From NCBI RefSeq assembly GCF_036884655.1, contig NC_088345.1:17851001-17915000 (forward strand): DNA of 64,000 bases. The letters run 5' to 3'. The notes below the pieces were generated by a model, which was not told the DNA's origin, made no database searches, and worked only from the letters and a program-made list of their open reading frames with translations. Position 1 is the stretch's first letter; every line of letters begins with the position of its first letter. Below are positions 30,319 to 42,400 of this stretch, piece after piece. The stretch comes from Musa acuminata AAA Group (Eukaryota > Streptophyta > Magnoliopsida > Zingiberales > Musaceae). The translations under genes were made by a program, and so were the position numbers.

Positions 30319-32855
30319 TGTCATGCCCCCCGAATTATCACATTCAGGAGGTGTGACCCTGTCTAAAATCAATAATATTATAATTCAACATCAATTCAAT
30401 CCAGGATCCAATCTAACAATTTGAGGATACTAAGAATCATTCAAAAATTAATATTCACAATTCATAAACATGTACAATACATAAATCCAAAGGCAACTCA
30501 ACTAAACATCAACCACAACACAAATCCATAATCGTAGAAGTATATACAATCACAAAAAGATAATGATTTACCATGAGTTCTTATCCTTATACAACTTAAA
30601 CTTATCATTCCATACACATGAGCGGTCCTTTAAACTTTTACAACACATAAGTATCAACAGATCCTTAACATTACATCAGAAGTAAAGTATACTATACAAC
30701 AAAAACCTATCATCCAACAAAGATTAGCTCAAAAATCTTCTAGCCTTTCATTGCTTTAACCCAATTCTAACTTTTCAGTGCGTGACAAGCTACCCTGAAA
30801 AATTTATATAGCAACGGGGTGAGCATAAAGAGCTCAGCAAGCGTCTAACATATCCATGGCGATAGGAGAAGTTCAAGCAGGCTTAGTATCAAGATACAAA
30901 AGTAGAAATACAAGTGTTCATTTGAAATCATCTCATTTGATATTAAATCACAAAGGTTTACCTCATTCAAAAACAGGCATTAGACATAACAATAGGAGAA
31001 AGGAAATTGGAGCATTTCGTTGACAAAAGAAGCATTTAGGCATGTATCAAATGGCACATGAAGCATTTAGGCGCATATCAAAGGCGTAAGAGTATTTGAG
31101 GGCATAATAATGATAAATGAAACACTTCAAAGTATAACAAGTGAACCGAATAATAAACACAAGCTTATATGTCATTTTTGATGTAGCATGCATTCCATTT
31201 TTATCCAAAGCATAATATGAACTCATAAACAAAGCTTTGGATATCATATCAATAAACATAGAGGACGCTGTGGGACCACATACATAATGTGATTCATCCA
31301 TTTCTAGATGACCACCAAGCATAAGTCTCCCACGTCTGGGAGCTCCATCCACCCACGTCTGAGAGAAGTCAATGGGGTCGGCAGAGCAATCGCGGGCTCT
31401 AAGCATAACTCCCTTTACCTTTTCCGGCAAAGGTTCACAATATCCCATAAGACACCAGAGTATAAAAGGGTAGTATGAACAATAACATTGACACATATCA
31501 AAAGCACATGCGGAACAACGAAGATATGCATGTGCCTTTATCAAACAAGGAAATGAAAACAAAGCATTACATAATAAATTTCAGATATACAATAATTTCA
31601 GGATAAACAATACAAGAACTTCAAAGGACTAATATAAAGCTCAATTGAAGAAGAATTTAGCAGAAATCATATTTCCAATAGAATGAAAATTGAATAGGCA
31701 AAACCCAACAAAGATTTCAATTATGATAGAATTTGAATGGTACATTTTCTGAATTATTTGAGTGACTAAGCATGCTCCAAATCACCAAAAATATGTTTCA
31801 TTGGAAAGCTGTATCAATCTAATTTTAGATGAACTCAGATTTATAATTGTTTGAGTTCTTAATAGGAAGTTACAACAAATAGAGTAAAGGAAGGTCAGAA
31901 TTGATCATCGCTGTTTTGCAGACTTGATAGAATCAATTTAAATAGATGTTTCAGATGGTAAACATACTTCAAAATTTCCAACTAGGTGTCAAAAAAAACA
32001 TATGCGAATCTAGTTTCTAAAGAACTAAGCTTTGTATAATTCAGAATTTTCTCTAGAGAGTTATGTGCAATTTAGTAACAGAAGGTCAGAAATTTCAGTC
32101 CATATTTTGCAGAATCTGTCGGGTTAATTGAAACAGAAGTCTTAGTAGGCATTTAAACTCCAAATCATTCAATCTTAGTGTTAAAATAAAGATATTTGAG
32201 TCTACTTTCAAATGGTTTAGGTTTGCCTAAATCAGAGTTTAGTGCTAAAAGTTAGATCCAAAACAATGTATAGAAGTCAGATTATCGAAAAATTTCAGAT
32301 TCATTACTTTGTATCAAAAGGAAAGAAAGGTTTGGTACTAAGCTGAAATCTTTTGAATTATGAAGAATTAAAAGGAAAAACAGAGATTAGGAATTCTATA
32401 GGAAGAGGTTAGAACACTTGCCTTAGATGAGTTTGATTCCCAAATATAGGGAGTTGATGCAAAACCTCAAACAAAGTTTCCTCTTCTTCTTCTTCTCCTC
32501 AAACTAACGTTGGCTGCAAAGTTTCTTTTTAATGGTACCTTAAATTACTTAGGTTTAGCTCATGCTAAAATAATGAGGTGACCAGCATGCATGGGGGTTT
32601 AGGTGTCAACTTTAGAATAAATGCAAGTGGCTCATCCATGTTAATGACACATGTCCTCCATTTTATTTAATTTTATTTTTATTTACTCAATTCTGAATAT
32701 TCTATAAATCATATCAAAATTTTAATATTTACTCTTAGGTCCTTAGCCATAAACTTTAATATAATATTATTTAATAAAAAAAATATATTAAATAATCCTC
32801 ATATTTACAAACAAGCATTTTCTAATTTTTTTTTTTTTTAATGAGGGATGTTACA
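30319..32855 (-). repeat. Gypsy F 5' LTR (2,537 bp)
   Basis: It pairs with 23169-25744. It lacks 33 bp near 30480 and an 11-bp duplication near 31870 that the partner has. It ends at TTACA followed by TATAT, the right flank of the duplication. The conserved LTR block is at about 31290-31450. Confidence 0.92.
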
Positions 32856-33605
32856 TATATGCTCCTAAACATTTCATTCGTTGCTGATATGATCCAATTA
32901 CTCTATGCCCCATCTGTTATGAACCAAATATGTTTGATTGAAATGACAATTGTGATTTTGCACCTAATGATATTACGTCTATGAATTCTTATATTCTGCC
33001 TTGCATTTTGAAACTTTATCTCTTTGGAAATTATCCTCTTTTGACATGGATATGTTAGTCACTTGCTGAGCTTTATATGCTCACCCCGTTATTGTATAAA
33101 TTTTTCAGGATAGCTTGTCGCTTGCTTAAATGTTAAGATTAGGCTGAGGTAGTGGAAAGCTAAAAGATTTTGGTCAGATCTTTTTTAGTATATATGTTTT
33201 TGTTGTATAAGCATATGCTGCATTTAATGAAACGTTGACGATGAATATAAACTTGTGGATTTTGTATAAGTTTAAAGGACCTCTCATGTTTAAGATTCTA
33301 GAATGTTAAGTTTAGTTCATGTAACGATATGAACTTATGGTAAACGTTGGTTTTGTGATTGTACATACTCCTACACTAGTGAATTTATGTTGTGGTTATT
33401 ATTTTGGTGAGTTGGGTTTAGATTTTATGAATCATCGAGCGATGTGTTATATATTTATGAACTGCATAGGATTTATAAATTTATAGATTATAGAGGTTAA
33501 ATTTTGATCTGAATGTTTTCTTAGTGACCTCAAATGTTAGTTTGGATCTTGGATTGATTTGTTTTCTTGAATTTTAATATTATCGATATTGTGAGGGGCG
33601 TGACA
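32856..33605 (+). repeat. Gypsy C 5' LTR, right part
   Basis: It resumes the minisatellite and ends GTGAGGGGCGTGACA, followed by CAGG and the primer-binding site. Its text parallels the last 700 bases of the gypsy B LTR (GAACTTATGGTAAACGTTGG; GTTAGTTTGGATC). Confidence 0.85.
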
Positions 33606-33609
33606 CAGG

Positions 33610-33621
33610 TGGTATCAGAGT
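33610..33621 (+). other. Primer-binding site of gypsy C
   Basis: TGGTATCAGAGT, one base off the initiator-Met consensus, lies four bases past the LTR end. Confidence 0.85.
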
Positions 33622-33732
33622 ATGGTTTGAGGATTACTGAAATATTTGATATGTTGACGTGTAAAATATATTGAGGTCTAATGAACTATAGTGATTGGTG
33701 GAAATTTTCTTTGATGCATTTTAGGAATCTGG

Positions 33733-34405
33733 GATGACGAGGACATTTAATCCTCCTACTTCATCTACTTTTGATTAATTAAGTGTGATGAAAGGGTTGA
33801 TCGAGGATACTAAATCAGAGTTGCGCAATGAAAGCATGGTGAACGTAATTTCATTGGTGGTAGAAAAATGGATGATGCAAACAGAGAAGATATTTGATGT
33901 ACAAAATTGTTCTGATGATCGAAAGATTTCTTTTGCCACCTTACATTGGAAGTAGAGGCTGATCATTGATGACAATAATGAAAAGAATTTTTGGAGATCA
34001 ATGGCAAGAATAATAAGGACAAGTTTACCAATAAAAATATGATTGGAAATGAATCAGAAAGTAATAACAGGAGGGTCAAGACATTTGGATTTAAAAAAGG
34101 AAGTCACCATAAAAGACTTAATCATGTGTGAATTGCAAGTTAAATTATGAAACAAGTTTGTATTTTCGGGTGACTAGAGCCTATTTTGCTTGTGAAAAAT
34201 TGGATTATAAAATAAAAGACTATCCTTTGAACAAGAAGAAAGAGTTACTGCCTCTTAAATCATCAGCCCATGCTAGAGTGTATGCTATCACTGAACAAGA
34301 TTCTAAAGCTTCTAAATCAGTGGTGGAAGGTATTCTTCATGTGTCTAAAAGAAATGCAAAAGTTTTGTTTGATCCCGGCTCCAACTTATCTTTTGTTTCA
34401 TAATA
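33733..34405 (+). pseudogene. Gypsy C gag and protease remnants with internal gag deletion
   Basis: The start is MTRTFNPPTSSTFD followed by a stop. VEKWMMQTEKIFDVQNCSDDRK matches the F gag, but directly after FATLHWK the sequence jumps to EINGKNNKDKFTNKN, so about 100 capsid residues present in F are missing. The zinc knuckle is eroded (YFACEKLDYKIKDYP). The protease motif VLFDPGSNLSFVS retains D-P-G and ends in a stop at 34401. Gypsy B has the same deletion. Confidence 0.85.
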
Positions 34406-35340
34406 CTTTACTTGTCACTTGGATATTCTACATAGACCCCTAGATTATATGTTATATGTAACAACTGTTGTTGGAGATTCTTTGGCAACAAACTTAGTTT
34501 ACCCATCTTGTTTGATCTCTATTGGAGAACATGAACTTTTTGCTGATTTGATTCTCCTAGAGATCCAGGGTTTTGATATTATACTTAGCATGGATTGGTT
34601 ATCTTCTCATCACGCTAGTATTGATTGTTACAAAAAATTATTACTTTCTGCATACCAGATCAGCATATATTTTACTTTGAGGGCATTAGGCATGATTTAC
34701 CTCGTTGCTTGATATCAACACTTCAAGCTTATCGTCTTATGCAGAAGGGCTATTTTTGTTATATGGTGTGTGTAAAGGAGCATTCAAATCAGGAAACCCA
34801 CCTAGATGAAATTTCAATGGTCAAAGAGTTCCCTGATGTATTCCCAGATGACTTGCCTAGTTTACCTCTAGATAGAGAGGGTGAATTTGCTATTGATTTG
34901 GTCCCCAATACAACCCTAATATCTAAGCCTCCCTATAGAATGACACTACTCGAGCTAGAGGAATTAAAGGAGCAACTACAAGAATTATTAGATAAGGGTT
35001 TCATACGACCCAGCGTATCTCCATGGGGTGCTCCGGTACTATTAGTGAAGAAGAAGGATGGAACATTGAGGCTTTGTATTGATTATAGACAGTTGAATCA
35101 GGTGACCATAAAAAACAAGTATCTCATACCCAGAATTGATGATTTGTTTGATCAACTGCAGGGTGCATAAGTATTCTCTAAGATTGCCCTGAGGTCAGGT
35201 TACTATCAGTTGAAGATCAAGGAGGAGAATATTCTAAAAACAACTTTCAGAACTCGATATGGTCACTATGAATTCTTGGTGATGTCTTTTGGTTTAACAA
35301 ATGCCCCTGCAGCTTTTATGGAACTAATGAATAGGATATT
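34406..35340 (+). pseudogene. Gypsy C reverse transcriptase, truncated
   Basis: The frame covers the post-protease region ([38 protein letters not shown]), a frame change near 34625, and then RT fingers and palm: [56 protein letters not shown] stop falls at 35168 (GA-stop-VFSK). It ends at [15 protein letters not shown] before the catalytic FIDD box, where copia int2 sequence begins. Confidence 0.88.
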
Positions 35341-37142
35341 AAACATGCTAATTTGTGCATTATTATATTTTCAAATTATGACAAAGGTAAGTATCAATCT
35401 TCTTTGTGCATCATTATATTTTCAAATTAAAACATGCACATTTTTAAAATCTTACATTTAATTTTTTTTCATGCATGATATTAAAAATAAATCATTCATC
35501 ACTGCAACTCATCATGCATATTATTAAAATGTAAAATCACCAAACATGATACAAATATTCATTTTCATTTTTGCGAGGATCAAATCCATTTTTGCAAGGA
35601 TCAAGCTTCATTTTTGTAAGGATCAAATCCGTTTTTGCAAGGATCAAGATATGTATGTGAATCAAATCCTTGCAAATGTTAAAAAAGATCTTCCTTTTTC
35701 AAGAAGGAATTCATAAGAAGGAATCATTTCATCAAATCTATTTCTCGAAAAAAAATATTTTTCACATGATAAGTCTATGAGAGATGCATTTGTTAATTTA
35801 TTCCATATGTCAAAAATCAATAATATGAAACAAACTCGATATGATATATGCTTATGAAAGCTACATTAAGTCCGGAAGAGAAATACTAAATCATGTTAGG
35901 ATGAAGAAAATTCGAAAATAAAATTTAATATTTTCATGCATTCGGACACGGTTTTGCTATAGATTTTCAAACACAATAATGAAGATAAAACATGCTCATC
36001 ATCATGGAATTTTTTGTATCCAAAACACATAATTTCCAACATGTAATTAAGGCATGTAATAGTGTAAAATTCTCATTATAGCAAATATATCCTACCAAGT
36101 ATGATCAAAATTTCTCCCCATTTTATCATTGTAAACAAGAAAGAAGAAGGGAATAACAAAATAGTGTAAAATATTTTAATCATTTCAAGGCATATAAGCC
36201 ATAAATACAATCACATCATGTTATGAAAGATAAAATCACTTGAATACCAAAAGACATGATTCATTTTGACACATCTCCTCTTTAAATAAAAAATGAAAGG
36301 AATTCTTAGGAGATCATTATATAGATAAAATTCATTCAATCTTGTATGAGAACAAGATATTAATTTAATCATATACAATTTCTCAATTCATTATGAATCA
36401 TAAAAAAAATATGGTTTCGAAAAATCATGATTCATTTAGGAAAATTTTCTCTTTAGTACATGGCAAGAAGAAATATAACAATGATACCAATCATGATTCA
36501 TTTGGATGGTAGATGGCAAAAAGAAACATTGAGGATAAAAGATCTCAATTTTTATAGAGTAAATCTCAAGTTTTAAATCTCAAAATTTCAAGATAAAGCC
36601 CATTCAAATTCAAATCATCAAATCAAAATCATTTTCAAGAGATTCATAAAAAGATGATAAAATAGATTCATCAAAGTCAATAAGATAGAGAAAAAGAATT
36701 TTCAAGAAAAATGCTCTACTCTATTTAGTTGTTTCATAGAAGCATGTCTTTGCCCTTTTTGTGCCAAAAAGAATATGTATCATCAATCGTTTAGGATCGA
36801 AAAATAAATTCTGTCATAAAAACCATCAAGATCAATAAACCATAAAAATCATTATGTATAATTTTAAAATCTCATGCATAAAATAAAATCATCAATCATG
36901 GTATTAAAACATCATTATGCATTATTAAATCATCAAGCATGATTTCATATTTTCAATCAAAAATCATTTTGTTTGTTTATCATAAGAAATGCATTTTTCA
37001 TGTTTATTTTTAAAATCATTAGAAAGGTAAGCATGATAAGCATAATCCTAATTCATTAGCATTTTCATTATATTATTTAAACATGCAATTTTTAAGAAAA
37101 TTAATTCTATACCAAAAAAAAGAAAATGCATTTTGGAAAGCA
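35341..37142 (-). other. int2 non-coding AT-rich tract
   Basis: I see no pol domain in any frame. The tract opens with text matching int1 (ATTATGACAAAGGTAAGTATC, also at 18425) and has a locally repeated phrase TTTTTGCAAGGATCAA at 35570-35660. Its left end, with polypurine tract and LTR, has been lost at the junction with gypsy C. Confidence 0.72.
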
Positions 37143-38056
37143 TCATGTAATTTTGAAATAAATTAAGGGGGTTTTGATTACCTCATCGTTGAATGTCGTT
37201 AAGGCGTAGTTTGCCACCTCACCTTTCTTGATTTTCTCCTCGTCTTCGGAGGAGCTCGATTCATCCCACTTTATGTTCTTCTTCTTACATTCAAAGCAAG
37301 TAGTTCCGTTCTTTTTGTTCTTAAATTTTTTAAATTTCTTAGTGAGTAGTTCTTGTTCACCATCACTTGAGCTTATGCTCGAGTGGTCTTCAAATGTTCT
37401 ATGTCCCAAATCCTTCCTATTCTTTGGATGGTGATTTTGTTCATAATGTGCATTGTGCACCATTTCATATGTCATCAATGAACCGATAAGTTCTTTAAGT
37501 GAAAAAATATTTAAATCATTTGTTTCTTATATTGCTGTTACTTTTGATTCCCAAGCTTTAGAAAGTGATCGTAAAACTTTACTAACAAGTTCAAAATTCG
37601 AGAAACATTTGCCAAGAGCTTTTAAACCATTAACGACATCCGTAAAACGGGTGTATATATCAACAATGGTTTCACTCGGCTTCATTCGAAAAAGCTTGAA
37701 ATCATGCATTAAAAAGTTGATTTTTGAATCTTTAATTCTAGAAGTGCCTTCGTGTGTGATTTCAAGAGTGTGCCATATGTCGAAAGCCATTTCGCACAAA
37801 GAAATTCGATTGAATTCATTTTTATCTAAGGCGCAAAACAAGGCATTCATAGCCTTTACATTTAAAGAAAACGTCTTCTTCTCCAAATCATTCCAATGGT
37901 TCATTGGAAGAGAAGAGATTTGACTATATGCCATAAATAAAGATTCAATGAAAGCAAGAAAACTCTCATTCGAGTTTTCCAATAAGTGTAGTCAGTCCCA
38001 TTGAAGAAGGGAGGACGAATTAGAGAGTGACCCTCTTGGTTGCCAAAAAGAGTCAT
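37143..38056 (-). pseudogene. int2 copia gag pseudogene
   Basis: The start is MTLFGNQEGHSLIRPPFFNG with YTYWKTRMRVF, then a frame change near 37975. FSLNAKAMNALFCALDKNEF and SETIVDIYTRFTDVVNGLK are present as far as WESKVTAI. A stop at about 37530 follows, then LKELIGSLMTYEMVHNAHYE. The end is acidic (SSSSEDEEKIKKGE) followed by YALTTFNDEV and IKTPLIYFKIT. One cysteine pair (TTCFECKKK) is all that remains of the zinc knuckle. The region after the acidic tail of a full gag is missing. Confidence 0.86.
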
Positions 38057-38092
38057 TTCTCTTGGGTGTTAATCCAAGTGAGAAATAACGAG

Positions 38093-38104
38093 GCTCTGAT
38101 ACCA
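38093..38104 (-). other. Primer-binding site, int2
   Basis: TGGTATCAGAGC on the minus strand lies two bases inside LTR3. Confidence 0.9.
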
Positions 38105-38106
38105 AT

Positions 38107-39491
38107 TGTTAGGATCAGGAGCACTAAGAGGGGGGGGGGGGGGTAAATTAGTGCAGTGGTAAAATAACATCGGTTTAAAAACTTTCGTACGATAAAACCA
38201 TTTCCGACGTAAAACTGTTTTCGGAAACTTAACTTGAAAGTGAGTTCGTAAAAGTATTGAAGGCAGTAAGCTATTGAAGAGGTTTGTAGTATGTAAATAG
38301 CAAGAATAAATGCAAACCAGAGAAGACGGCTGTTTATAGTGGTTCGGTCAATCGTGACCTACATCCACTCTTCCGATTCCTCTTCCGTTGAGGCTATCGG
38401 CATCCACTAGAGGCCTTCCTTCAATAGGCAAAGGCCAACCACCCTTTTACAACTCAATTCTCCTTTTACCGGGTTTAGGAGAGAACTCTTACACCCCACT
38501 CACTCCTTTTTCAAACTATTCTAATACTTAGAACTATGAGAGGAGCTTACACAAGATTGCAGCAGCATTTCTATACTTTTTTACTCTCAATACTTGTGTG
38601 CTTTAACTAGGGATGAGAGAGGTATTTATAGGCTTCAAGTTGATTCAAACTTGGAGCCTAAAAACATCTCATCCTAGGTTCCCCGGGCATGAGCGGTACC
38701 ACCGCCTGCGTTGGGTGGTACCACCGCTCAATGTTAGTTTGACTAACACTGTCCTAGGCGGTACCACCACCCAGGTCTGGCGGTACCACTACTTGGGGCA
38801 CAGTGCTGGGCGGTACCACCGCCTGACATAGTCTTGAAGACTGTGCCACGATGGTGAGTCATATTAGGGTATTGTTTGGGCCTCTTATTGGGCCCAACAC
38901 AGTGATTACATGGGCCTAGCTGGACCCTAATTGGGTTGGACCAAATCCAATCCCAATTACGTGCTAACTACGATTCCTAAGACATATTCTAAGCTAAACA
39001 AATCCCTATGTCAATTCTTCCGGCGAGCTTCCAGTGATCTTCTAGCGAACCTCTGACGAACTCTCGGCAATGTTCCGGCAGACTCCTAGCAAGTTCCTAG
39101 ACTTCATGATGATCTTCTTGGTGAGTTCTGACAAGCTTCTTTGGCAAGCTCCACGACTTCTCGACTAGTTCCCGCAGAACGTCCGACGAATGTTCGGACT
39201 TCCGATGAACTCTCAAACTCCCAACATGATCTCGATGTTGACTTTGGGACTTCATTTTACTTCATGTCTTGCTATCGTAGTTAATTCTGCACATGTAAAA
39301 CATACTTCGATCTAGACAATTAATCCTAAGCATCTAATCAAGTTGTCCGGCATGTCATTGGTCCCTCGACGCTTCGTTCGATTCTTCGGCGCATCGTCCT
39401 CTCTCGCGGTCGATTGCCCAATTGGCCAGTTGACTTCGCAACTCCGATATCCTTGGCACAATCTCCGCTCTTCTTGGCCCAATGGCTAAAT
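38107..39491 (-). repeat. Array K LTR3, first part
   Basis: It starts TGTTAGGATCAGGAGCAC with a 14-base G run, has a minus-strand TATA box CCTATAAATACC (38621-38632) and a GGCGGTACCACCGCC block at 38690-38830. It is interrupted at 39491 by gypsy B and resumes at 49785-49989, where it ends GATTCAATA. Total about 1.59 kb. It is flanked by TAAAT and TGAAT around B, a 5-bp duplication with one mismatch. Confidence 0.9.
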
Positions 39492-42400
39492 TGTAATATC
39501 CCTCACTTTTGAAAATTATTAATAAGGATTTATATGAAAATTTGAGGACCTATATGTAAATATAAAAATTTCAAGGACTAAACTGCTAAGTTGCAAAATG
39601 AAAAGAAAATAAAGAAAACCGAAAATTTCGGTTTTATCCCACCGCCTCCCACGCATTCTCTGTTTCTTCGAGAAACAGAGAGGAGCGGTGGGGCGTGAGG
39701 AGAGAAGAAAGAAGAAGAAGAGGGAAAAGAAGAGAGGAGGAAGAGGGAGAAGAGAAGAAAAGAAGAAAAGAAGAAGAAGAAGAAGAAGAAGAAGAGAGGG
39801 AAGATGGAGAGGAGAGGGAGAGGCAGCAGCAGCAGCTAGGGCTGCTGCACCTCTGTTTCCCGCAGGTGGAAACAGAGGAGAGTATGTGTGGGGCATTGGG
39901 GAGAAGAAGAAGAAGAGGAAGAAGAAGAAGAGACGAGGATAACTGCGGCAAGGCTGCAGCGAGGAGGTGTGTGGCGTTGGGGAGGAAAAGGGAAGAGGAG
40001 AAGAAGAGAAGGAGAAGAAGAGGGAAAAGAGAGGGACGAGGGAGAGGAGCGAGAGGTGGCAGTAGCTAGGGCTGCAGCACCTCTGTTTCCTGCAGGTGGA
40101 AACAAAGGAGAGGTGTGGGGCGTTCGAAGAGGAGAAGAAGAAGAAGAGGAAGAGAAGAAGAAGAGGAAGCAGGAGAAGAAGAGGAAGCAGGAGAAAAGGT
40201 TGTGATACCTCTGTTTCCTGCAGAGGAAACAGAGGAGAGGGTGTGTGTGATACTGGGGAAGAAGGGGCTGCAGCTGTGGCGATGGCAGCTGCAGCTGGAA
40301 GAGAAGAAGAAGAGGAAGATGAGCAGGGGAGGAAGAAGAGGTTGCGACCGTGGCTGCGGCCGCGACTGCAGTAGTTGCAGCGGGGAGAGAAGAAGAAGAA
40401 GAAGAAGAGAAGAGGATAGCTGCAGCAAGGCTGCAGCGAGGAGGTGTGTGGCGTTGGGGAGGAAAAGGGAAGAGGAGAAGAAGAGAAGGAGAAGAAGAGG
40501 GAAAAGAGAGGGACGAGGGAGAGGAGCGAGAGGTGGCAGCAGCTATGGCTGCAGCACCTCTGTTTCCTGCAGGTGGAAACAGAGGAGAGGTGTGGGGCGT
40601 TCGAAGAGGAGAAGAAGAAGAAGAGGAATAGAAGAAGAAGAGGAAGCAGGAGAAGAGGTTGTGATACCTCAGTTTCCTGCAGAGGAAACAGAGGAGAGGG
40701 TGTGTGTGACGCCGGGGAAGAAGGGGCTGCAGCTGCGGCGATGGCAGCTGCAGTTGGAAGAGAAGTAGAAGAGGAAGATGAGCAGGGGAGGAAGAAGAGG
40801 TTGCGGCCATGGCTATGGCCGCAACTGCAGCAGTTGCAGCGGGGAGAGAAGAAGAAGAAAGGAAGGAGAAGGAAGAGGAGAAGGGAAAGAAGTAGCTGCG
40901 GTTGCGGCAGTGGCAGTTGCAGTTGTGGCAGGGAAAGAGAAAAAGGAAAGGAAGAAGAAGAGAAAGGGAAGGAGAGGAAGAAGAGAGGGCTGCGGCTGCG
41001 GCGATGGCAGCTGCAGTTGGAAGAGAAGAAGGAGAGGAAGATGAGCAGGGGAGGAAGAAGAGGCTGCAGCCGTGGCTGAGGCCGCGACTGCAGTAGTGCA
41101 GCTGGGAAAGAAAAGAAAGGAAAGGGGGAAAAAGGGGCTGCGGAAGGGATTGCGGCCACAGCGGCAGTGACTGCATATGCAGCAACTGTGTCTGCGAAAG
41201 AAGAGGAGGAAGGAAGTAGTGCAGTGGAAGGGGCAGCGATTGTGGTAGCGATAGCAGTGGCGGCTGGGGCAGCTGCGTTTGGGAAAGAAAACGAAGGAAT
41301 GAGAGTAAGAGAGAGTAGGTGACTATGCCTCTATGTTCTGCATGAGCTACAGTTGTGAGGGAAAAGTAGAAGGATTTGGGCTAACCTTCTTTGGATCTTT
41401 GGATCAAAATCATTGAAAGGCAAGTGTTCTGATACTTTGTATTGCAAGCTTTCTAATCTTTCCTATTGCAAGTGTCCTGATCTTTCCTTACCGCAATTTT
41501 ACCGCTATATTTGTTTTGAATATGAGGAACTTTAAATTGTTCTAGCCTTTCATTTGATATATCTCCTGTTTAGACGTAACGATTCGAATCTATGCAACTT
41601 TTGATATTCTGACCCTTCTAGTTTGTTATTGCTATAACTTCATGTATTGACCTCTGATTTGGACAAAACTTATTTAATCAGAATATAGACTCATAAACCT
41701 TTGTTTTGATAGCTTAATTTAAGAATTCGGAGTAAGTTTGTCTGCCTAAACTTCTGTTTCAAATGAGCCTACAGATTTTGCAAAACAGGGATCGTAATTT
41801 CTGACCTTTTGATACTGAACTGCTTATAAGTCCCTATTGCAAACATTGATTTATTCAAAGCTTATTTCATTGGAAACTAGACTTGTAGATCTTTCTTTGA
41901 TACCTGGATTGAAAGATTTAGGGTCCAACCGCCTGCCCTGTTTTCTGTTGAATCCAACCATGTGAATTCTGTAAAATTGAGATTTGTTCTTTGATCTTGG
42001 GTTACTAAATCTATTGTAACTCTTTGTTGGAAACTTCGATTCAAACGAGTCTTGTTTTATCTGAAAACAAATTGAAATATCTTTCCAATGATATATTTCT
42101 GAGGAAATTGGAGCACGATTGATAGTTTGAATCATTTGTTTAATGTGCCTCTTGTATTCTGCCAGAAATCGAGCTTTGGTCGATTTCTAATATTCTGGTT
42201 TCATTCCTTTGGATATTGAATTCTTCTAACCTTCTTATTTGAATTGAGCTAAATATGATTGCTTGGATTCCCTGTATACTCTTGCTTCCATTTCATTCCT
42301 AATATGAATACATTTGTGAGAGATTTGTTCCTTGCATCATATTGTCTTGAAAAGACACATGTACATTTTGTTGTTCCGCGTGTGCTTCCGATATATGCTA

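Larger units (their letters stand above)
23169..32855 (-). mobile_element. Full-length Ty3/gypsy 'F', Tekay/Del chromovirus
   Basis: This 9.7-kb element has LTRs 23169-25744 and 30319-32855, a Met-initiator primer-binding site, gag, protease, RT, RNase H, integrase, a chromodomain and a polypurine tract, all on the minus strand. Flanks are GATAT and TATAT, a 5-bp duplication with one mismatch, inside the minisatellite of gypsy C. The LTRs differ by several indels (a 33-bp and an 11-bp one are visible) and many substitutions, so it is older than copia A. All domains are recognisable, but stops and frameshifts disable it. Confidence 0.93.
21097..35340 (+). mobile_element. Truncated gypsy 'C' (Tekay-like), hosting gypsy F
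   Basis: It is made of LTR sequence (21097-23168 and 32856-33605), a primer-binding site and a broken gag-protease-RT interior to 35340. The LTR lacks its first 50 bases or so and its TGTAATATCC start. The interior stops in RT after MELMNRI and is fused to copia int2. No TSD or 3' LTR remains, so it survives as a central piece bounded by deletions. F is inserted in its LTR. Confidence 0.85.

Noticed and set aside
39519..41159. A 546-codon open frame on the minus strand in the B LTR
   Set aside because: It is almost wholly Ser, Leu, Pro and Phe from the complement of GAA/GAG runs. A second frame on the same strand is also long, and the other LTR breaks it differently. This is base bias without a domain.
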